Notes: generated by a model from the sequence alone, not told the origin. DNA of 64,000 nucleotides from Actinomadura sp. K4S16 (GCF_008327685.1 NZ_BDDE01000018.1:248001-312000), one strand, 5' to 3'; shown: positions 46,665 through 55,047, numbered from the stretch's first letter. Numbers and translations: made by a program.

Positions 46665-49190
46665 ATGACAGAGCAGCCGCGTACTCCGAACGTCCCTCCG
46701 AAGCCCTCCCTGGACGGCCTGGAGGACACATGGGTACGCGCCTGGGAGGAGGGCGGCGTCTACCGCTTCGACCGCACCAGGCCGCGCGGCGAGGTGTACT
46801 CGATCGACACCCCGCCGCCCACCGTGAGCGGCTCCCTCCACGTCGGCCACGTCTTCTCCTACACCCAAACCGACACCATCGCCCGGTACCACCGCATGCG
46901 CGGTCGGGCGGTCTTCTACCCGATGGGCTGGGACGATAACGGCCTGCCGACCGAGCGCCGCGTGCAGAACCACTTCGGCGTCCGGTGCGAACCGTCCCTT
47001 CCCTACGATCCGGACTTCGAGCCTCCGGCCAAGCCCGACGCCAAGCGCCAGCAGCCGGTCTCGCGGCGCAATTTCATCGAGCTTTGCGAGCGCCTCACCG
47101 AGGTCGACGAGAAGGCGTTCGAGGAGGTGTGGCGCCGCGTCGGCCTCTCGGTCGACTGGAGCCTGCTCTACACGACCATCGGGCGCGCCGCCCGGACGGC
47201 GTCCCAGCGCGCGTTCCTGCGCAACCTGGCGCGCGGCGAGGCGTACCTCTCCGAGGCGCCGACGCTGTGGGACGTCACCTTCCGCACCGCCGTGGCGCAG
47301 GCCGAGCTGGAGGACCGCGAGCACCCCGGCGCGTTCTACCGGATCCGGTTCCACGGCGACGAGCGCCCGGTCTACATCGAGACGACGCGGCCCGAGCTGC
47401 TGCCCGCCTGCGTCGCGCTGGTCGCGCACCCCGACGACGAGCGGTACCAGGAGCTGTTCGGGACGACCGTGCGCACGCCGCTGTTCGGCGTGGAGGTCCC
47501 GGTCGTCGCGCACCGGCTGGCCGAGCCGGACAAGGGCTCCGGGATCGCGATGATCTGCACGTTCGGCGACGTCACGGACGTCACCTGGTGGCGCGAGCTG
47601 GACCTGCCGACCCGCGCGATCATCGGCTGGGACGGGCGGCTCGCCGCCGACCCGCCGGAGGGCGTCGCCGCGGAGCCGTACGCGGAGCTGGCGGGCAAGA
47701 CGGTCTTCTCGGCCAAGGAGCGCGTCGTCGAGCTGCTGCGCGAGTCCGGCGACCTGGACGGCGAGCCCCGCAAGATCAGCCGGCCGGTGAAGTTCTACGA
47801 GAAGGGCAGCAGGCCGCTCGAGATCGTCACGACCCGGCAGTGGTACATCCGCAACGGCGGCCGCGACGAGGGCGTCCGCGCGGAGATGCTCGCCCGCGGC
47901 CGGGAGCTGGAGTGGCACCCCGGCTACATGCGGGCCCGCTACGAGAACTGGGTCGAGGGGCTGAACGGCGACTGGCTGATCTCGCGGCAGCGGTTCTTCG
48001 GCGTGCCGATCCCCGTCTGGTACCGGCTGGACGACGCCGGCGAGCCGGTGTACGCCGACCCGATCGTGCCGGCCGAGGACGCGCTGCCGGTCGACCCCTC
48101 GTCCGACGTCCCGCCCGGATTCACCGAGGAGCAGCGCGGCAGGCCGGGCGGCTTCACCGGCGACCCCGACATCATGGACACCTGGGCGACCTCCTCGCTG
48201 ACCCCGCAGATCGCGGGCGGCTGGGAGCGCGACACCGACCTGTTCGGCCGCGTCTTCCCCTTCGACCTGCGGCCGCAGGGGCACGACATCATCCGGACGT
48301 GGTTGTTCTGCACGGTCGTCCGCGCGCACCTGGAGCAGGGCACGCTGCCGTGGAAGGGCACCACCCTGTCCGGGTGGATCCTCGACCCCGACCGCAAGAA
48401 GATGTCGAAGTCCAAGGGCAACGTCGTCACGCCGATCGACCTGCTGCGCGAGTACGGCTCCGACGCCGTCCGCTACTGGGCGGCGAGCGGGCGCCCCGGC
48501 ACCGACACCGCGTTCGACACCGGCCAGATCAAGGTGGGCCGCCGCCTCGCCATCAAGATCCTCAACGCCTCGAAGTTCGTGCTCGGGCTCGGCGAGGCGG
48601 GCCCGGCCGCGGCGGTCACCGAGCCGCTGGACAAGGCGATGCTGGCGGCGCTGGCCGGGGTCGTCCACGAGGCGACCGAGGCGTTCGAGGGCTACGACTG
48701 GGCGCGCGCTCTGGAGCGCACGGAGCGGTTCTTCTGGGAGTTCTGCGACGACTACCTGGAACTGGTCAAGGCCCGCGCCTACGGGGACGGCCCCGAGGCG
48801 CTGTCGGCGCGGGCCGCGCTGCGCTCGGCGCTGTCGGTCCTGCTGCGCCTGTTCGCACCCGTGCTGCCGTTCGTGACCGAGGAGGTCTGGTCGTGGTGGC
48901 GGCACGGATCGGTGCACACGGCCGAGTGGCCGTCCGCCGCCGAGCTGCCGCCGGGCGGCGACCCCGCCGTCCTCGCGGCCACCGGCGAGGCGCTCCGGCA
49001 GGTCCGCAAGGCCAAGTCCGAGGCCAGGGCGTCGATGCGCGCCGACGTGTCCCGCGCGGTCGTCCGGGGCGCGGAGGTGACGCACATCGCGCGGCCCGAC
49101 CTGGCCGCGGCCGGGCGGATCGCCGAGCTGACGCTGGAGTCCGCACCCGCCGCGCTCACCGTCGACGTCGTGCTCGCTCCCGCGACGTAG
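46665..49190 (+). CDS. valS: Valyl-tRNA synthetase
   Basis: 841 residues; the ATG at 46665 gives the normal N-terminus (MTEQPRTPNVPPKPSLDGLEDTW-like). Class I motifs are GSLHVGHVFSYTQTD (HIGH variant) and DRKKMSKSKGN (KMSKS). The editing domain lies between, with IETTRPELLPACVALVAHPDD and the GSGIAMICTFGDVTD segment. PMGWDDNGLPTERRVQNHFGV marks the ValRS group rather than IleRS or LeuRS. The C-terminus is short and lacks the long coiled-coil tRNA arm of many bacterial ValRS, matching the shorter actinobacterial form. It charges tRNA-Val and hydrolyses misacylated Thr-tRNA. Confidence 0.96.
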   Translation: MTEQPRTPNVPPKPSLDGLEDTWVRAWEEGGVYRFDRTRPRGEVYSIDTPPPTVSGSLHVGHVFSYTQTDTIARYHRMRGRAVFYPMGWDDNGLPTERRVQNHFGVRCEPSLPYDPDFEPPAKPDAKRQQPVSRRNFIELCERLTEVDEKAFEEVWRRVGLSVDWSLLYTTIGRAARTASQRAFLRNLARGEAYLSEAPTLWDVTFRTAVAQAELEDREHPGAFYRIRFHGDERPVYIETTRPELLPACVALVAHPDDERYQELFGTTVRTPLFGVEVPVVAHRLAEPDKGSGIAMICTFGDVTDVTWWRELDLPTRAIIGWDGRLAADPPEGVAAEPYAELAGKTVFSAKERVVELLRESGDLDGEPRKISRPVKFYEKGSRPLEIVTTRQWYIRNGGRDEGVRAEMLARGRELEWHPGYMRARYENWVEGLNGDWLISRQRFFGVPIPVWYRLDDAGEPVYADPIVPAEDALPVDPSSDVPPGFTEEQRGRPGGFTGDPDIMDTWATSSLTPQIAGGWERDTDLFGRVFPFDLRPQGHDIIRTWLFCTVVRAHLEQGTLPWKGTTLSGWILDPDRKKMSKSKGNVVTPIDLLREYGSDAVRYWAASGRPGTDTAFDTGQIKVGRRLAIKILNASKFVLGLGEAGPAAAVTEPLDKAMLAALAGVVHEATEAFEGYDWARALERTERFFWEFCDDYLELVKARAYGDGPEALSARAALRSALSVLLRLFAPVLPFVTEEVWSWWRHGSVHTAEWPSAAELPPGGDPAVLAATGEALRQVRKAKSEARASMRADVSRAVVRGAEVTHIARPDLAAAGRIAELTLESAPAALTVDVVLAPAT

Positions 49191-49207
49191 ATCACCCCGG
49201 CCGGGCC

Positions 49208-49252
49208 TTGACGCGGATCCGGCGCGTCCACATATTAGATTACTAGTCTAAT
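49208..49252 (+). promoter_or_regulatory. Promoter with palindromic operator before the diiron-type hydrolase
   Basis: TTGACG at 49208-49213 is a good -35 hexamer. The -10 zone falls in an unusually AT-rich stretch containing the inverted repeat ATTAGA-N7-TCTAAT at 49234-49252. An operator over the -10 region indicates repression, typical of TetR-family regulators, but the regulator is not in the window. Confidence 0.6.
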
Positions 49253-49317
49253 TGGGGTGCGCGCCGGGCACGCGGCGCGGCCCGGTGCGGCCCGGCGCGG
49301 CGGGAGAGGGAGACGGG

Positions 49318-50205
49318 ATGAGCGAGATCGACGAGCGGCACCCCGTCATCGCCCCGCGGCGGGTGAGGTTCGACTGGGCGGACACGCCGCTGCACTGGAT
49401 CCCGGGCGAGCCCGTCGCCACCCACTTCATCAACGTCCTGCATCTGCTGCTGCCCGCCGGTGAGCGGTGGTTCGTGCACGTCTACAAGGAGGCGCTGCCG
49501 CTCGTCCAGGACGACGAGCGCCTCTACCGCGAGGTCAAGGGCTTCATGGGCCAGGAGGCCGTGCACGCCTACTCCCACCAGGGCGTCCTGGACCGGCAGA
49601 TGCTGGAGCAGGGCCTCGACCCGCGCCCGCTCACCGCCCGGATCGAGTGGGTGTTCCGGCGGATCCTCGGTGACCGGTGCTGGATCCCGTTCCTGCCCCG
49701 CAAGCGCTGGTTGTTCGTCCGGATCGGCGTCATCGCCGGCATCGAGCACTACACGGCGGTCCTCGGCCAGTGGATCCTGGACGCCCGCGAACTGGACGAG
49801 GCAGGCGCCGACCCCACGATGATGGACCTCCTGCGCTGGCACGGCGCCGAGGAGGTCGAGCACCGGTCCGTCGCGTTCGACGTCTACCAGCACGTGGCCG
49901 GGCGGTACTGGATGCGGTTCATCGCGTTCTTCCTCGGCGTCCTCGCGCTGCCCCTGATGGTGTACGCCGGAGCGGTGTTCCTGTGCCGGGCCGACCCGGC
50001 GCTGAAGGGCGTCCGCCCGCGGATCCGCGACTACCGGCGGGCGGTGCGGCGCGGGCTGTTCCCCAGCAACCGGTTCATGATCTCCGCCGGCCGCGCGTAC
50101 CTGCGGCGCGACTACCATCCGTCCCGCGTGTGCTCGACGCAGCGGGCGCTGGACTACCTCGCGGTGTCGCCGGCGGCGCGGGCCGCCGGACGCCCGGCGT
50201 CCTGA
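49318..50205 (+). CDS. Metal-dependent hydrolase of the PF10118 (diiron-like) family
   Basis: 295 residues, ATG at 49318 with GGGAGAGGGAG upstream. Helices carry Glu/His metal-ligand motifs in the order MGQEAVHAYSHQG, AGIEHYTAVLGQW and WHGAEEVEHRSVAFDVY, the pattern of ferritin-like diiron proteins classed as predicted metal-dependent hydrolases. A hydrophobic segment (FIAFFLGVLALPLMVYAGAVF) follows, suggesting membrane association. It is repressed or induced through the palindrome at 49234-49252 and is convergent with a cytochrome P450. A role in lipid or steroid oxidation is suggested by the neighbour only. Confidence 0.88.
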   Translation: MSEIDERHPVIAPRRVRFDWADTPLHWIPGEPVATHFINVLHLLLPAGERWFVHVYKEALPLVQDDERLYREVKGFMGQEAVHAYSHQGVLDRQMLEQGLDPRPLTARIEWVFRRILGDRCWIPFLPRKRWLFVRIGVIAGIEHYTAVLGQWILDARELDEAGADPTMMDLLRWHGAEEVEHRSVAFDVYQHVAGRYWMRFIAFFLGVLALPLMVYAGAVFLCRADPALKGVRPRIRDYRRAVRRGLFPSNRFMISAGRAYLRRDYHPSRVCSTQRALDYLAVSPAARAAGRPAS

Positions 50206-50233
50206 GCCCCGGCGCGCCCTGGGAGCGCGGGGC
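50206..50233. terminator. Short GC hairpin between convergent genes
   Basis: GCCCC-G-GCGC pairs with GCGCGGGGC around a 9-base loop, one bulged G. It lies in the 34-bp gap between the PF10118 gene and the P450 gene. Confidence 0.5.
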
Positions 50234-50239
50234 CGCCGC

Positions 50240-51541
50240 TCACAGCGTGCAGGGCAGGTGCTTGATGCCGTTGATGAAGTTGGAGTAGAGCATCTGCGGG
50301 TCGCCGCTCGCCCGGATGTCCGGGACGCGGGTGAACAGCTCCCGGAACATCACCGTGATCTCCTGCCGGGCCAGGTTCGCGCCCAGGCAGAAGTGCGGGC
50401 CGGGGCCGCCGAACCCGACGTGCGGGTTGGGGGAGCGGGTGATGTCGAAGACGTCCGGGTCCGTGAACACCTCCGCGTCGCGGTTCGCGGAGTTGTAGAA
50501 CAGCAGGACCTTGTCGCCCGCCCGGTAGCGGTGGCCGTTCATCTCGTGGTCGCGGGTCACGGTCCGCCGGAACTGGATGACCGGCGTCGCCATCCGGACG
50601 ATCTCCTCGACCGCGCCGGGGATGCGGGCGTCGAAGTCCTCCATCAGCAGGGCCCGCTGCTCGGGGTTGTCGGTGAACAGCTTCAGCCCGTGCGTCATCG
50701 CGTTGCGGGTCGTCTCGTTGCCGGCCACGACGAGCAGGATGAAGAACGAGCCGATCTCCTGGTCGGTCAGCGACTCCCCGTCCACGTTGGCCGAGACCAG
50801 CCTCGACACGAGGTCGTCGCCGGGGTGCCGGCGGCGCCTGCGGGCGAGCTTCATCGCCAGGTGGTTCAGCTCGTAGCCCGCCGACATCGCCATCAGCAGC
50901 CCGTACAGGACGCCGATCCGGGTGATGCCCTCCCGGATCACGTCCTTGCCGCCGGTGTACTCGGGGTCGCCGAGCCCGAGGATGATGTTCGTCCGGTCGT
51001 ACACCATCGGGCGCAGATGCTCGGGGATGCCCATCATGTCGCAGATGACCTGCACGGGCAGCCGCGCCGCGACGTCGGTGACGAAGTCGGCCGACCCCTT
51101 GCGCTCCAGGTCGTCCACGATCCGCGTCGCGGTCGCCTGGAGGTCGGTCTCCAGCTTGGACAGGACGCGCGGGGTGAACGCCCGCGACACGATCCGGCGG
51201 ATCTTGGCGTGCCGCGGGTCGTCCATGTTGATCATCGAGCCGAAGTAGCGGGCCATGTACCGGGGCAGGTCGGCGATGCTGTTCGAGCACGGCTCGCTGC
51301 TGAAGACGTCCGGCGTCCGGCTGGCCTCCACCACGTCCGCGTGCCGGGTGAGCGCGTAGTAGCCGGGCCCGGTCCGGATGAACGGCAGCTTGAGCTCCGG
51401 GAAGAACGCCGGATGCTCGCGCTCGCGCAGCCGCGCGAACGCCGCCAGCCGCCGCTCCGGCGGCAGCGACCAGAAGGCCAGGTCCGACAGGTCGTCCTCC
51501 GGCGGGCCGCCCTGGGTGCCCGCCCGCGCCGTCGTCGTCAC
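50240..51541 (-). CDS. Cytochrome P450 (CYP125/steroid hydroxylase-like)
   Basis: 433 residues from a GTG at 51541 (VTTTARAGTQGGPP); an ATG at 51583 is an alternative. The oxygen-activation helix has VVAGNETTRNAMTHGL, the ExxR pair is in EEIVRMATPVIQFRR, and the haem-binding loop is GFGGPGPHFCLGANLARQE with its Cys ligand. MINMDDPRHAKIRRIVSRAFTPR is typical of the bacterial CYP125/CYP124/CYP142 groups that oxidise steroid side chains or branched lipids. No ferredoxin is adjacent. It lies downstream of yidC on the same strand with 76 bp between, so it may have its own promoter. Confidence 0.92.
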   Translation of the reverse strand: MTTTARAGTQGGPPEDDLSDLAFWSLPPERRLAAFARLREREHPAFFPELKLPFIRTGPGYYALTRHADVVEASRTPDVFSSEPCSNSIADLPRYMARYFGSMINMDDPRHAKIRRIVSRAFTPRVLSKLETDLQATATRIVDDLERKGSADFVTDVAARLPVQVICDMMGIPEHLRPMVYDRTNIILGLGDPEYTGGKDVIREGITRIGVLYGLLMAMSAGYELNHLAMKLARRRRRHPGDDLVSRLVSANVDGESLTDQEIGSFFILLVVAGNETTRNAMTHGLKLFTDNPEQRALLMEDFDARIPGAVEEIVRMATPVIQFRRTVTRDHEMNGHRYRAGDKVLLFYNSANRDAEVFTDPDVFDITRSPNPHVGFGGPGPHFCLGANLARQEITVMFRELFTRVPDIRASGDPQMLYSNFINGIKHLPCTL

Positions 51542-51617
51542 CGCACACCGCCCTCGAAAGTCAGAACGCCGTTCGGTTGCCATCGAACCCAGCCATCCGG
51601 ACATCCGTCAAGGGCGA

Positions 51618-52307
51618 TCAGACCGCCGCCTCGGCCCGGCGGTGCAGGACGGCGCGCTCGGCGGCCGTCCACGCCCCGGACGTGAGCAGGTACAACCCCG
51701 CCGCGAGGGGCACGAACGCCGCCACGGCGATCGTCCCGAACGGCATCGCCCGCGCGAGGGCGCCGACCGGTCCCTCGGCGGTCACCCGCCGCGACGTGAC
51801 CGCGGCCACGACCGCGAGCAGCGCGAACAGCCCGAGGAAGACGAGCGAGGGCGGCGAGAGCAGGCCCCCGCCGAGGACGCCGATCCAGTTCTGCCCGAGC
51901 GGCGCCGCGAGCAGCGTGTGCGCGAGCAGCGCGTTCTGGTGCCCGGCGACCGTCGCCGACACGAACAGCCGGTACATGACCATGAAGAACGGGACCTGCG
52001 CGACCATCGGCAGGCACCCGGCCACCGGCGTGGCGCCCTCCGCCTCGTACAGCGCGGCCGTCTCCCGCTGGAGCCGCTGCGGGTTCTTCGCGTGCTTCTT
52101 CTGCAGGGCCTGGACCTTCGGCATGAGCCGGGCCCGCGCCCGCTCGCCCCTGGCGGCCGAGACCGCCAGCGGGACTAGCGCCAGCCGCACCCCGGCGGTG
52201 AACAGCACGATCGCCAGCGCGGTGGCCAGGCCGCCGGCCACCGGGTCCAGGGCGTCCGCCAGCCCGCCCACGAGGGCGGCGGCGATCGAAACGGGAACGT
52301 CGAACAT
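51618..52307 (-). CDS. yidC: YidC/Oxa1-family membrane protein insertase (short paralogue)
   Basis: 229 residues from the ATG at 52307 (MFDVPVSIAAALVGGLADAL). Five hydrophobic segments with the family order are present; between the first two pairs is the basic cytoplasmic loop RLMPKVQALQKKHAKNPQRLQRET, and GCLPMVAQVPFFMVMYRLF follows. It lacks a long outer domain, so it resembles the second, non-essential YidC copies of Gram-positives. The main copy usually lies by rpmH and dnaA, so this is a specialised insertase. It is the last gene of the Mau-like minus-strand run, after the DUF6412 gene. Confidence 0.9.
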   Translation of the reverse strand: MFDVPVSIAAALVGGLADALDPVAGGLATALAIVLFTAGVRLALVPLAVSAARGERARARLMPKVQALQKKHAKNPQRLQRETAALYEAEGATPVAGCLPMVAQVPFFMVMYRLFVSATVAGHQNALLAHTLLAAPLGQNWIGVLGGGLLSPPSLVFLGLFALLAVVAAVTSRRVTAEGPVGALARAMPFGTIAVAAFVPLAAGLYLLTSGAWTAAERAVLHRRAEAAV

Positions 52308-52351
52308 GGGAGAACCTTCCGGAAGAGGGATCGATGGCGTTCCGGCCGCGC

Positions 52352-52753
52352 TCAGGCGGCCGCGATCCCCGTTCCGGGCGCGCGCGGACGGGGCCGTCCC
52401 GCCGCGTCCGGATCGCGCTGCGGCAGGAAGGCGGTCCGCAGCGTCCTCTCGCGCAGGGTCGTCCGCACCCGCGCCCGCGCCGCGCCGTGCCCCTGCCGGG
52501 CCGCGCGGACCCGTACAGCCGCGAGCACCAGAAGCCCCGCCACGGTCAGCGCGCCCAGCGTGGCCAGGACCGACTGCCCGGGCGCCGTCCCCGCCCACTC
52601 GGCCACGGCGAACCCCCGCAGCAGCAGGGCGATCAGCAGCGACCAGAGCACGAACGGTGCCTTCCCGGTGGGCGACGGCTCTCCAGTGACGGCGAGGTGG
52701 GCCCAGTCTCCCACGGGGGAGGGGACTTGATCGACATGGGCGGCCTCGATCAC
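52352..52753 (-). CDS. DUF6412-type small membrane protein
   Basis: 133 residues from a GTG overlapping the upstream stop (GTGA). Two membrane helices at about residues 38-53 and 62-86 are followed by a basic tail ending TAFLPQRDPDAAGRPRPRAPG. That C-terminal motif is what I recall as typical of DUF6412 proteins, which in streptomycetes also stand next to a yidC paralogue. The function is unknown. Coupling to the genes on both sides places it in the same operon. Confidence 0.75.
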   Translation of the reverse strand: MIEAAHVDQVPSPVGDWAHLAVTGEPSPTGKAPFVLWSLLIALLLRGFAVAEWAGTAPGQSVLATLGALTVAGLLVLAAVRVRAARQGHGAARARVRTTLRERTLRTAFLPQRDPDAAGRPRPRAPGTGIAAA

Positions 52754-53304
52754 AGGAGCAGCAGGGCGAGGGCGGCCAGGGAGGCGATCGCCGTCGCGGT
52801 CTTCACGGCCGGCATCCGGACGGCCAGCGCGGCGTCCCGGTGCTCGTCGCGGGCCAGGTAGGTCAGCAGGGCGCTCAGGGCGCGCCCGGCGCCGAAGAAT
52901 GTGCCGGCCACGACGGTGGTGAGCGGGTCCTCGTGTACGAGGAGCAGGCCCAGGGCCAGGACGTAGGGGGCCGTGGCGGGGACGTAGGTGCGCACGCCCG
53001 TGCCGAGCTCGAAGCCGAACTGGAGCGCGCCCCGGCGGAGGTGCGCTTGCAGGACCTCCTGGGGGATCTGGCGGGCGTTCTGCGGAAGGGGGACGCTGAC
53101 CAGCCCGGCCTCGCGCGCGGCCCCCAGCCCGGCGAGGGCCAGGATCGCGGCGGTGCGGGCCGGTGCCGGGAGCGGGGCGGAAAGACCTGACAGCAGCCAG
53201 ACCGCCGCCGCGGTGAGCGTGCCTCCGAGCAGGAGCCCGAGGATGAAGACGGCCAGGACCTCGCCCTGCCGTACGGGGGCCCGCCAACCTGGCGAGAACA
53301 GCAC
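52750..53304 (-). CDS. Four-TM membrane protein of the Mau-like cluster
   Basis: 184 residues from a GTG at 53304. Hydrophobic segments are FILGLLLGGTLTAAAVWLLSGL, ARTAAILALAGLGAA, APYVLALGLLLVHEDPLTTVVAG and ATAIASLAALALLLL. A conserved-looking cytoplasmic or outer segment RQIPQEVLQAHLRRGALQFGFELGTGVRTYVP lies between helices 2 and 3. It contains no cysteine, so it is not itself a redox carrier. The overall shape recalls MauF-like or CcdA-like helpers, but without their cysteines this is only a guess. It overlaps the DUF6412 gene. Confidence 0.75.
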   Translation of the reverse strand: MLFSPGWRAPVRQGEVLAVFILGLLLGGTLTAAAVWLLSGLSAPLPAPARTAAILALAGLGAAREAGLVSVPLPQNARQIPQEVLQAHLRRGALQFGFELGTGVRTYVPATAPYVLALGLLLVHEDPLTTVVAGTFFGAGRALSALLTYLARDEHRDAALAVRMPAVKTATAIASLAALALLLL

Positions 53305-53322
53305 GGATTCGCTGTTGCGCGT

Positions 53323-53490
53323 TCAAACGCTCCCCGACAGGGAGAACCCGGCGAGCGCGCCGATCGACGCCCAGCACAGGACGGCGGCGTCCAGGGCGGC
53401 GGCCGACACGGCCAGGAGCGCGAGGGCGGCCACGGGAAGGAGCGGGTCGGACGCGCCTCGCCGCAGCCGCCCCGCGGTCAGTTCTTGCAC
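53323..53490 (-). CDS. Possible 55-residue hydrophobic protein
   Basis: A short frame with a GTG at 53490 that overlaps the end of the 12-Cys protein gene by 13 bp and stops 18 bp before the next gene. The product VQELTAGRLRRGASDPLLP continues into about 35 hydrophobic Ala/Leu/Val residues with one cysteine, enough for one or two helices, and ends FSLSGSV. It fills the only gap in an otherwise tightly packed operon. No ribosome-binding site is clear, so it may instead be non-coding. Confidence 0.45.
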   Translation of the reverse strand: MQELTAGRLRRGASDPLLPVAALALLAVSAAALDAAVLCWASIGALAGFSLSGSV

Positions 53491-54032
53491 GCCATCGCCT
53501 TGCGGCAGATGGTCTTGTACCAGTTGCCCTTCTTGGACTTCTTCCAGCCGTCGTGGCAGCGCCAGGTGACGCCCTTCTTGCAGCTTCCGCAGCTCTTGGC
53601 GTAGGCCCAGAGCCAGCCGTCGTAGCCGCCGCCGTAGCACTGGTTGGGGCGCAGCTTGTAGCGCCCCGGATCCGACACGCCCGACTTGTGGAAGCCCTTG
53701 TACTTCCCGCTCGTCCGGCAGCACACGCTGCACACCAGGCTGGGCCCGCAGCCCGGAGAGCAGTTGTGGTTGGCCGCGTAGGAGGGGCAGCGCGGGTAGA
53801 TGTCGTAGTAGCCGACCAGCTGGAAACCCGAAGCGAGCGCCTCCCGCGCGGGCGGGAACACGCCGAGGGCCTTCAGCCCGGCGGTGGCGCCCGCCGCGGC
53901 GAGCCCGGTGAGGACGCTGCGGCGCACCGGGCGGAACCGCGGCTCGTCCGCGGGCGCCGGGCGCCGCCGGACGCGCTGCGCCCCTTCCGGGCGCGGGCCG
54001 CGCAGCGGCGGGACGTCTTCGAGTTCGATCAT
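53478..54032 (-). CDS. Tat-exported 12-cysteine protein, MauA-like substrate candidate
   Basis: 184 residues; the ATG overlaps the stop of the TlpA-like gene (ATGA). Residues about 40-72 look like a twin-arginine signal, RFRPVRRSVLTGLAAAGATAG. The mature part, about 110 residues, holds exactly twelve cysteines (PRC, NC, PGC, LVC, SVCC, NQC, KSC, GSC, WRC, TIC, MAC) plus five tryptophans, many glycines and lysines. The methylamine dehydrogenase light chain MauA also has twelve cysteines in six disulfides and two Trp that form its cofactor, and also needs MauD and MauE. Direct sequence similarity to MauA is weak, so I call it a Mau-like substrate and not MauA. Confidence 0.7.
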   Translation of the reverse strand: MIELEDVPPLRGPRPEGAQRVRRRPAPADEPRFRPVRRSVLTGLAAAGATAGLKALGVFPPAREALASGFQLVGYYDIYPRCPSYAANHNCSPGCGPSLVCSVCCRTSGKYKGFHKSGVSDPGRYKLRPNQCYGGGYDGWLWAYAKSCGSCKKGVTWRCHDGWKKSKKGNWYKTICRKAMACKN

Positions 54033-54490
54033 CGTGCGGCCTCCAGGGTGAGTGCGCGGAGGGCTTCGGGGGAACCGACGGGCTCGGCGGCCCGCACGCG
54101 CCCGTCCGCGCCGACCAGCACGGCGAACGGGGTGGCGGGGACGCGGTAGTCGGCGAACAGGCCGTCCTGCTCGCCGGCGAGGACGGTCACGCCCGGACGG
54201 GACGCGTCCTCGGACGGCGCACCGGCGAAGATCGCGTGCAGCGGCCGGTCGGACGGGACGGCGGCGAGGACATCGGCGCAGACGCCGCAGTCGCGGTCCA
54301 GGAAGAGCAGCAGGCCGGGCCCGAGCCGGTCGAAGGCGGGCGCGGGCGCGCCCGCGGCGGGGCCGAGCGCGGCGGGCCGGGACGCCCCCGGGCTGAGCGC
54401 GTGGACCTGCCGGACGAGGCCGGCGACCACCAGGGCGAGCAGCAGGATCGCCACCCACGACAGCAGGAGCGCGCTGTTCTGGAAGCTCAT
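54029..54490 (-). CDS. TlpA/MauD-like membrane-anchored thioredoxin-fold protein
   Basis: 153 residues, coupled on both sides through ATGA overlaps. One N-terminal helix (LLLSWVAILLLALVVAGLVRQV) anchors it, leaving a thioredoxin-fold domain outside. The active site is FLDRDCGVCADVLAAV, a CxxC with sequence CGVC; YRVPATPFAVLVGADGRV carries the cis-Pro region. MauD proteins have this form and are required for MauA folding. It most likely forms or isomerises disulfides in the adjacent 12-Cys protein. Confidence 0.85.
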   Translation of the reverse strand: MSFQNSALLLSWVAILLLALVVAGLVRQVHALSPGASRPAALGPAAGAPAPAFDRLGPGLLLFLDRDCGVCADVLAAVPSDRPLHAIFAGAPSEDASRPGVTVLAGEQDGLFADYRVPATPFAVLVGADGRVRAAEPVGSPEALRALTLEAAR

Positions 54491-55047
54491 CCGGCCGTCC
54501 TCCTCTCCGCGGCCGTGCTCTCCACGGCCGGGCTCTCAACGGTCATGGCGTGCGGGAGCGTCCAGAGGAGGACGGCGAACGCCAGGCCCGCCGCGACCTC
54601 GATCGACCACTCGTACGCGGTGGGCCCGGCGGGCGGCCCGTGCAGGGCGAGGGGGAGGGCGAGCGCGCAGAGCGCGGCGGCCCGTCCCGCGACCCACCCG
54701 GTCATGGGCGTGCCGGCGCCCCCGCATCCGCAGGGGACGCCGCGCCGGGTGCGGGCCACGTGCGCTCCGTAGACCGCGTACAGGGCCAGCAGGGCGGCCG
54801 CCGCCCCGCCGGCCGCGCGCGCCGTCCCGTCCAGCCGGAGCAGGAGCGCCGCCGCTCCCGCGGCGCCGATCAGCGCCTCCGCCGCGATCACGGCCGCCGC
54901 GACCGCCCCGGCGAGGGCGGCGGGGAGCACCCGGTGCGCCCGCACCGCGGCGGCCAGCGCCGCCGGGCGCCTGACCTGCCCGGCCAGCGACGCCAGCAGG
55001 ACGAGCGGGACCGCGACCGCCGCGATCCCGGCGAGCAGCCCGGTCAC
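54487..55047 (-). CDS. MauE/DoxX-family redox-associated membrane protein
   Basis: 186 residues from a GTG coupled to the upstream stop. Four to five helices are visible (GLLAGIAAVAVPLVLLASLAGQVRR at the start, then LPAALAGAVAAAVIAAEALIG and others). The diagnostic feature is a CGCGG motif in GVPCGCGGAGTPMTG between helices, as in MauE/DoxX-type proteins, which relay electrons to or from a membrane-anchored thioredoxin-like partner. That partner is the TlpA/MauD-like protein encoded directly downstream. Confidence 0.85.
   Translation of the reverse strand: MTGLLAGIAAVAVPLVLLASLAGQVRRPAALAAAVRAHRVLPAALAGAVAAAVIAAEALIGAAGAAALLLRLDGTARAAGGAAAALLALYAVYGAHVARTRRGVPCGCGGAGTPMTGWVAGRAAALCALALPLALHGPPAGPTAYEWSIEVAAGLAFAVLLWTLPHAMTVESPAVESTAAERRTAG

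Noticed and set aside
53478..54032. Straight annotation as methylamine dehydrogenase light chain
   Set aside because: Cysteine spacing and surrounding residues do not follow MauA, and no heavy chain or MauG is present.
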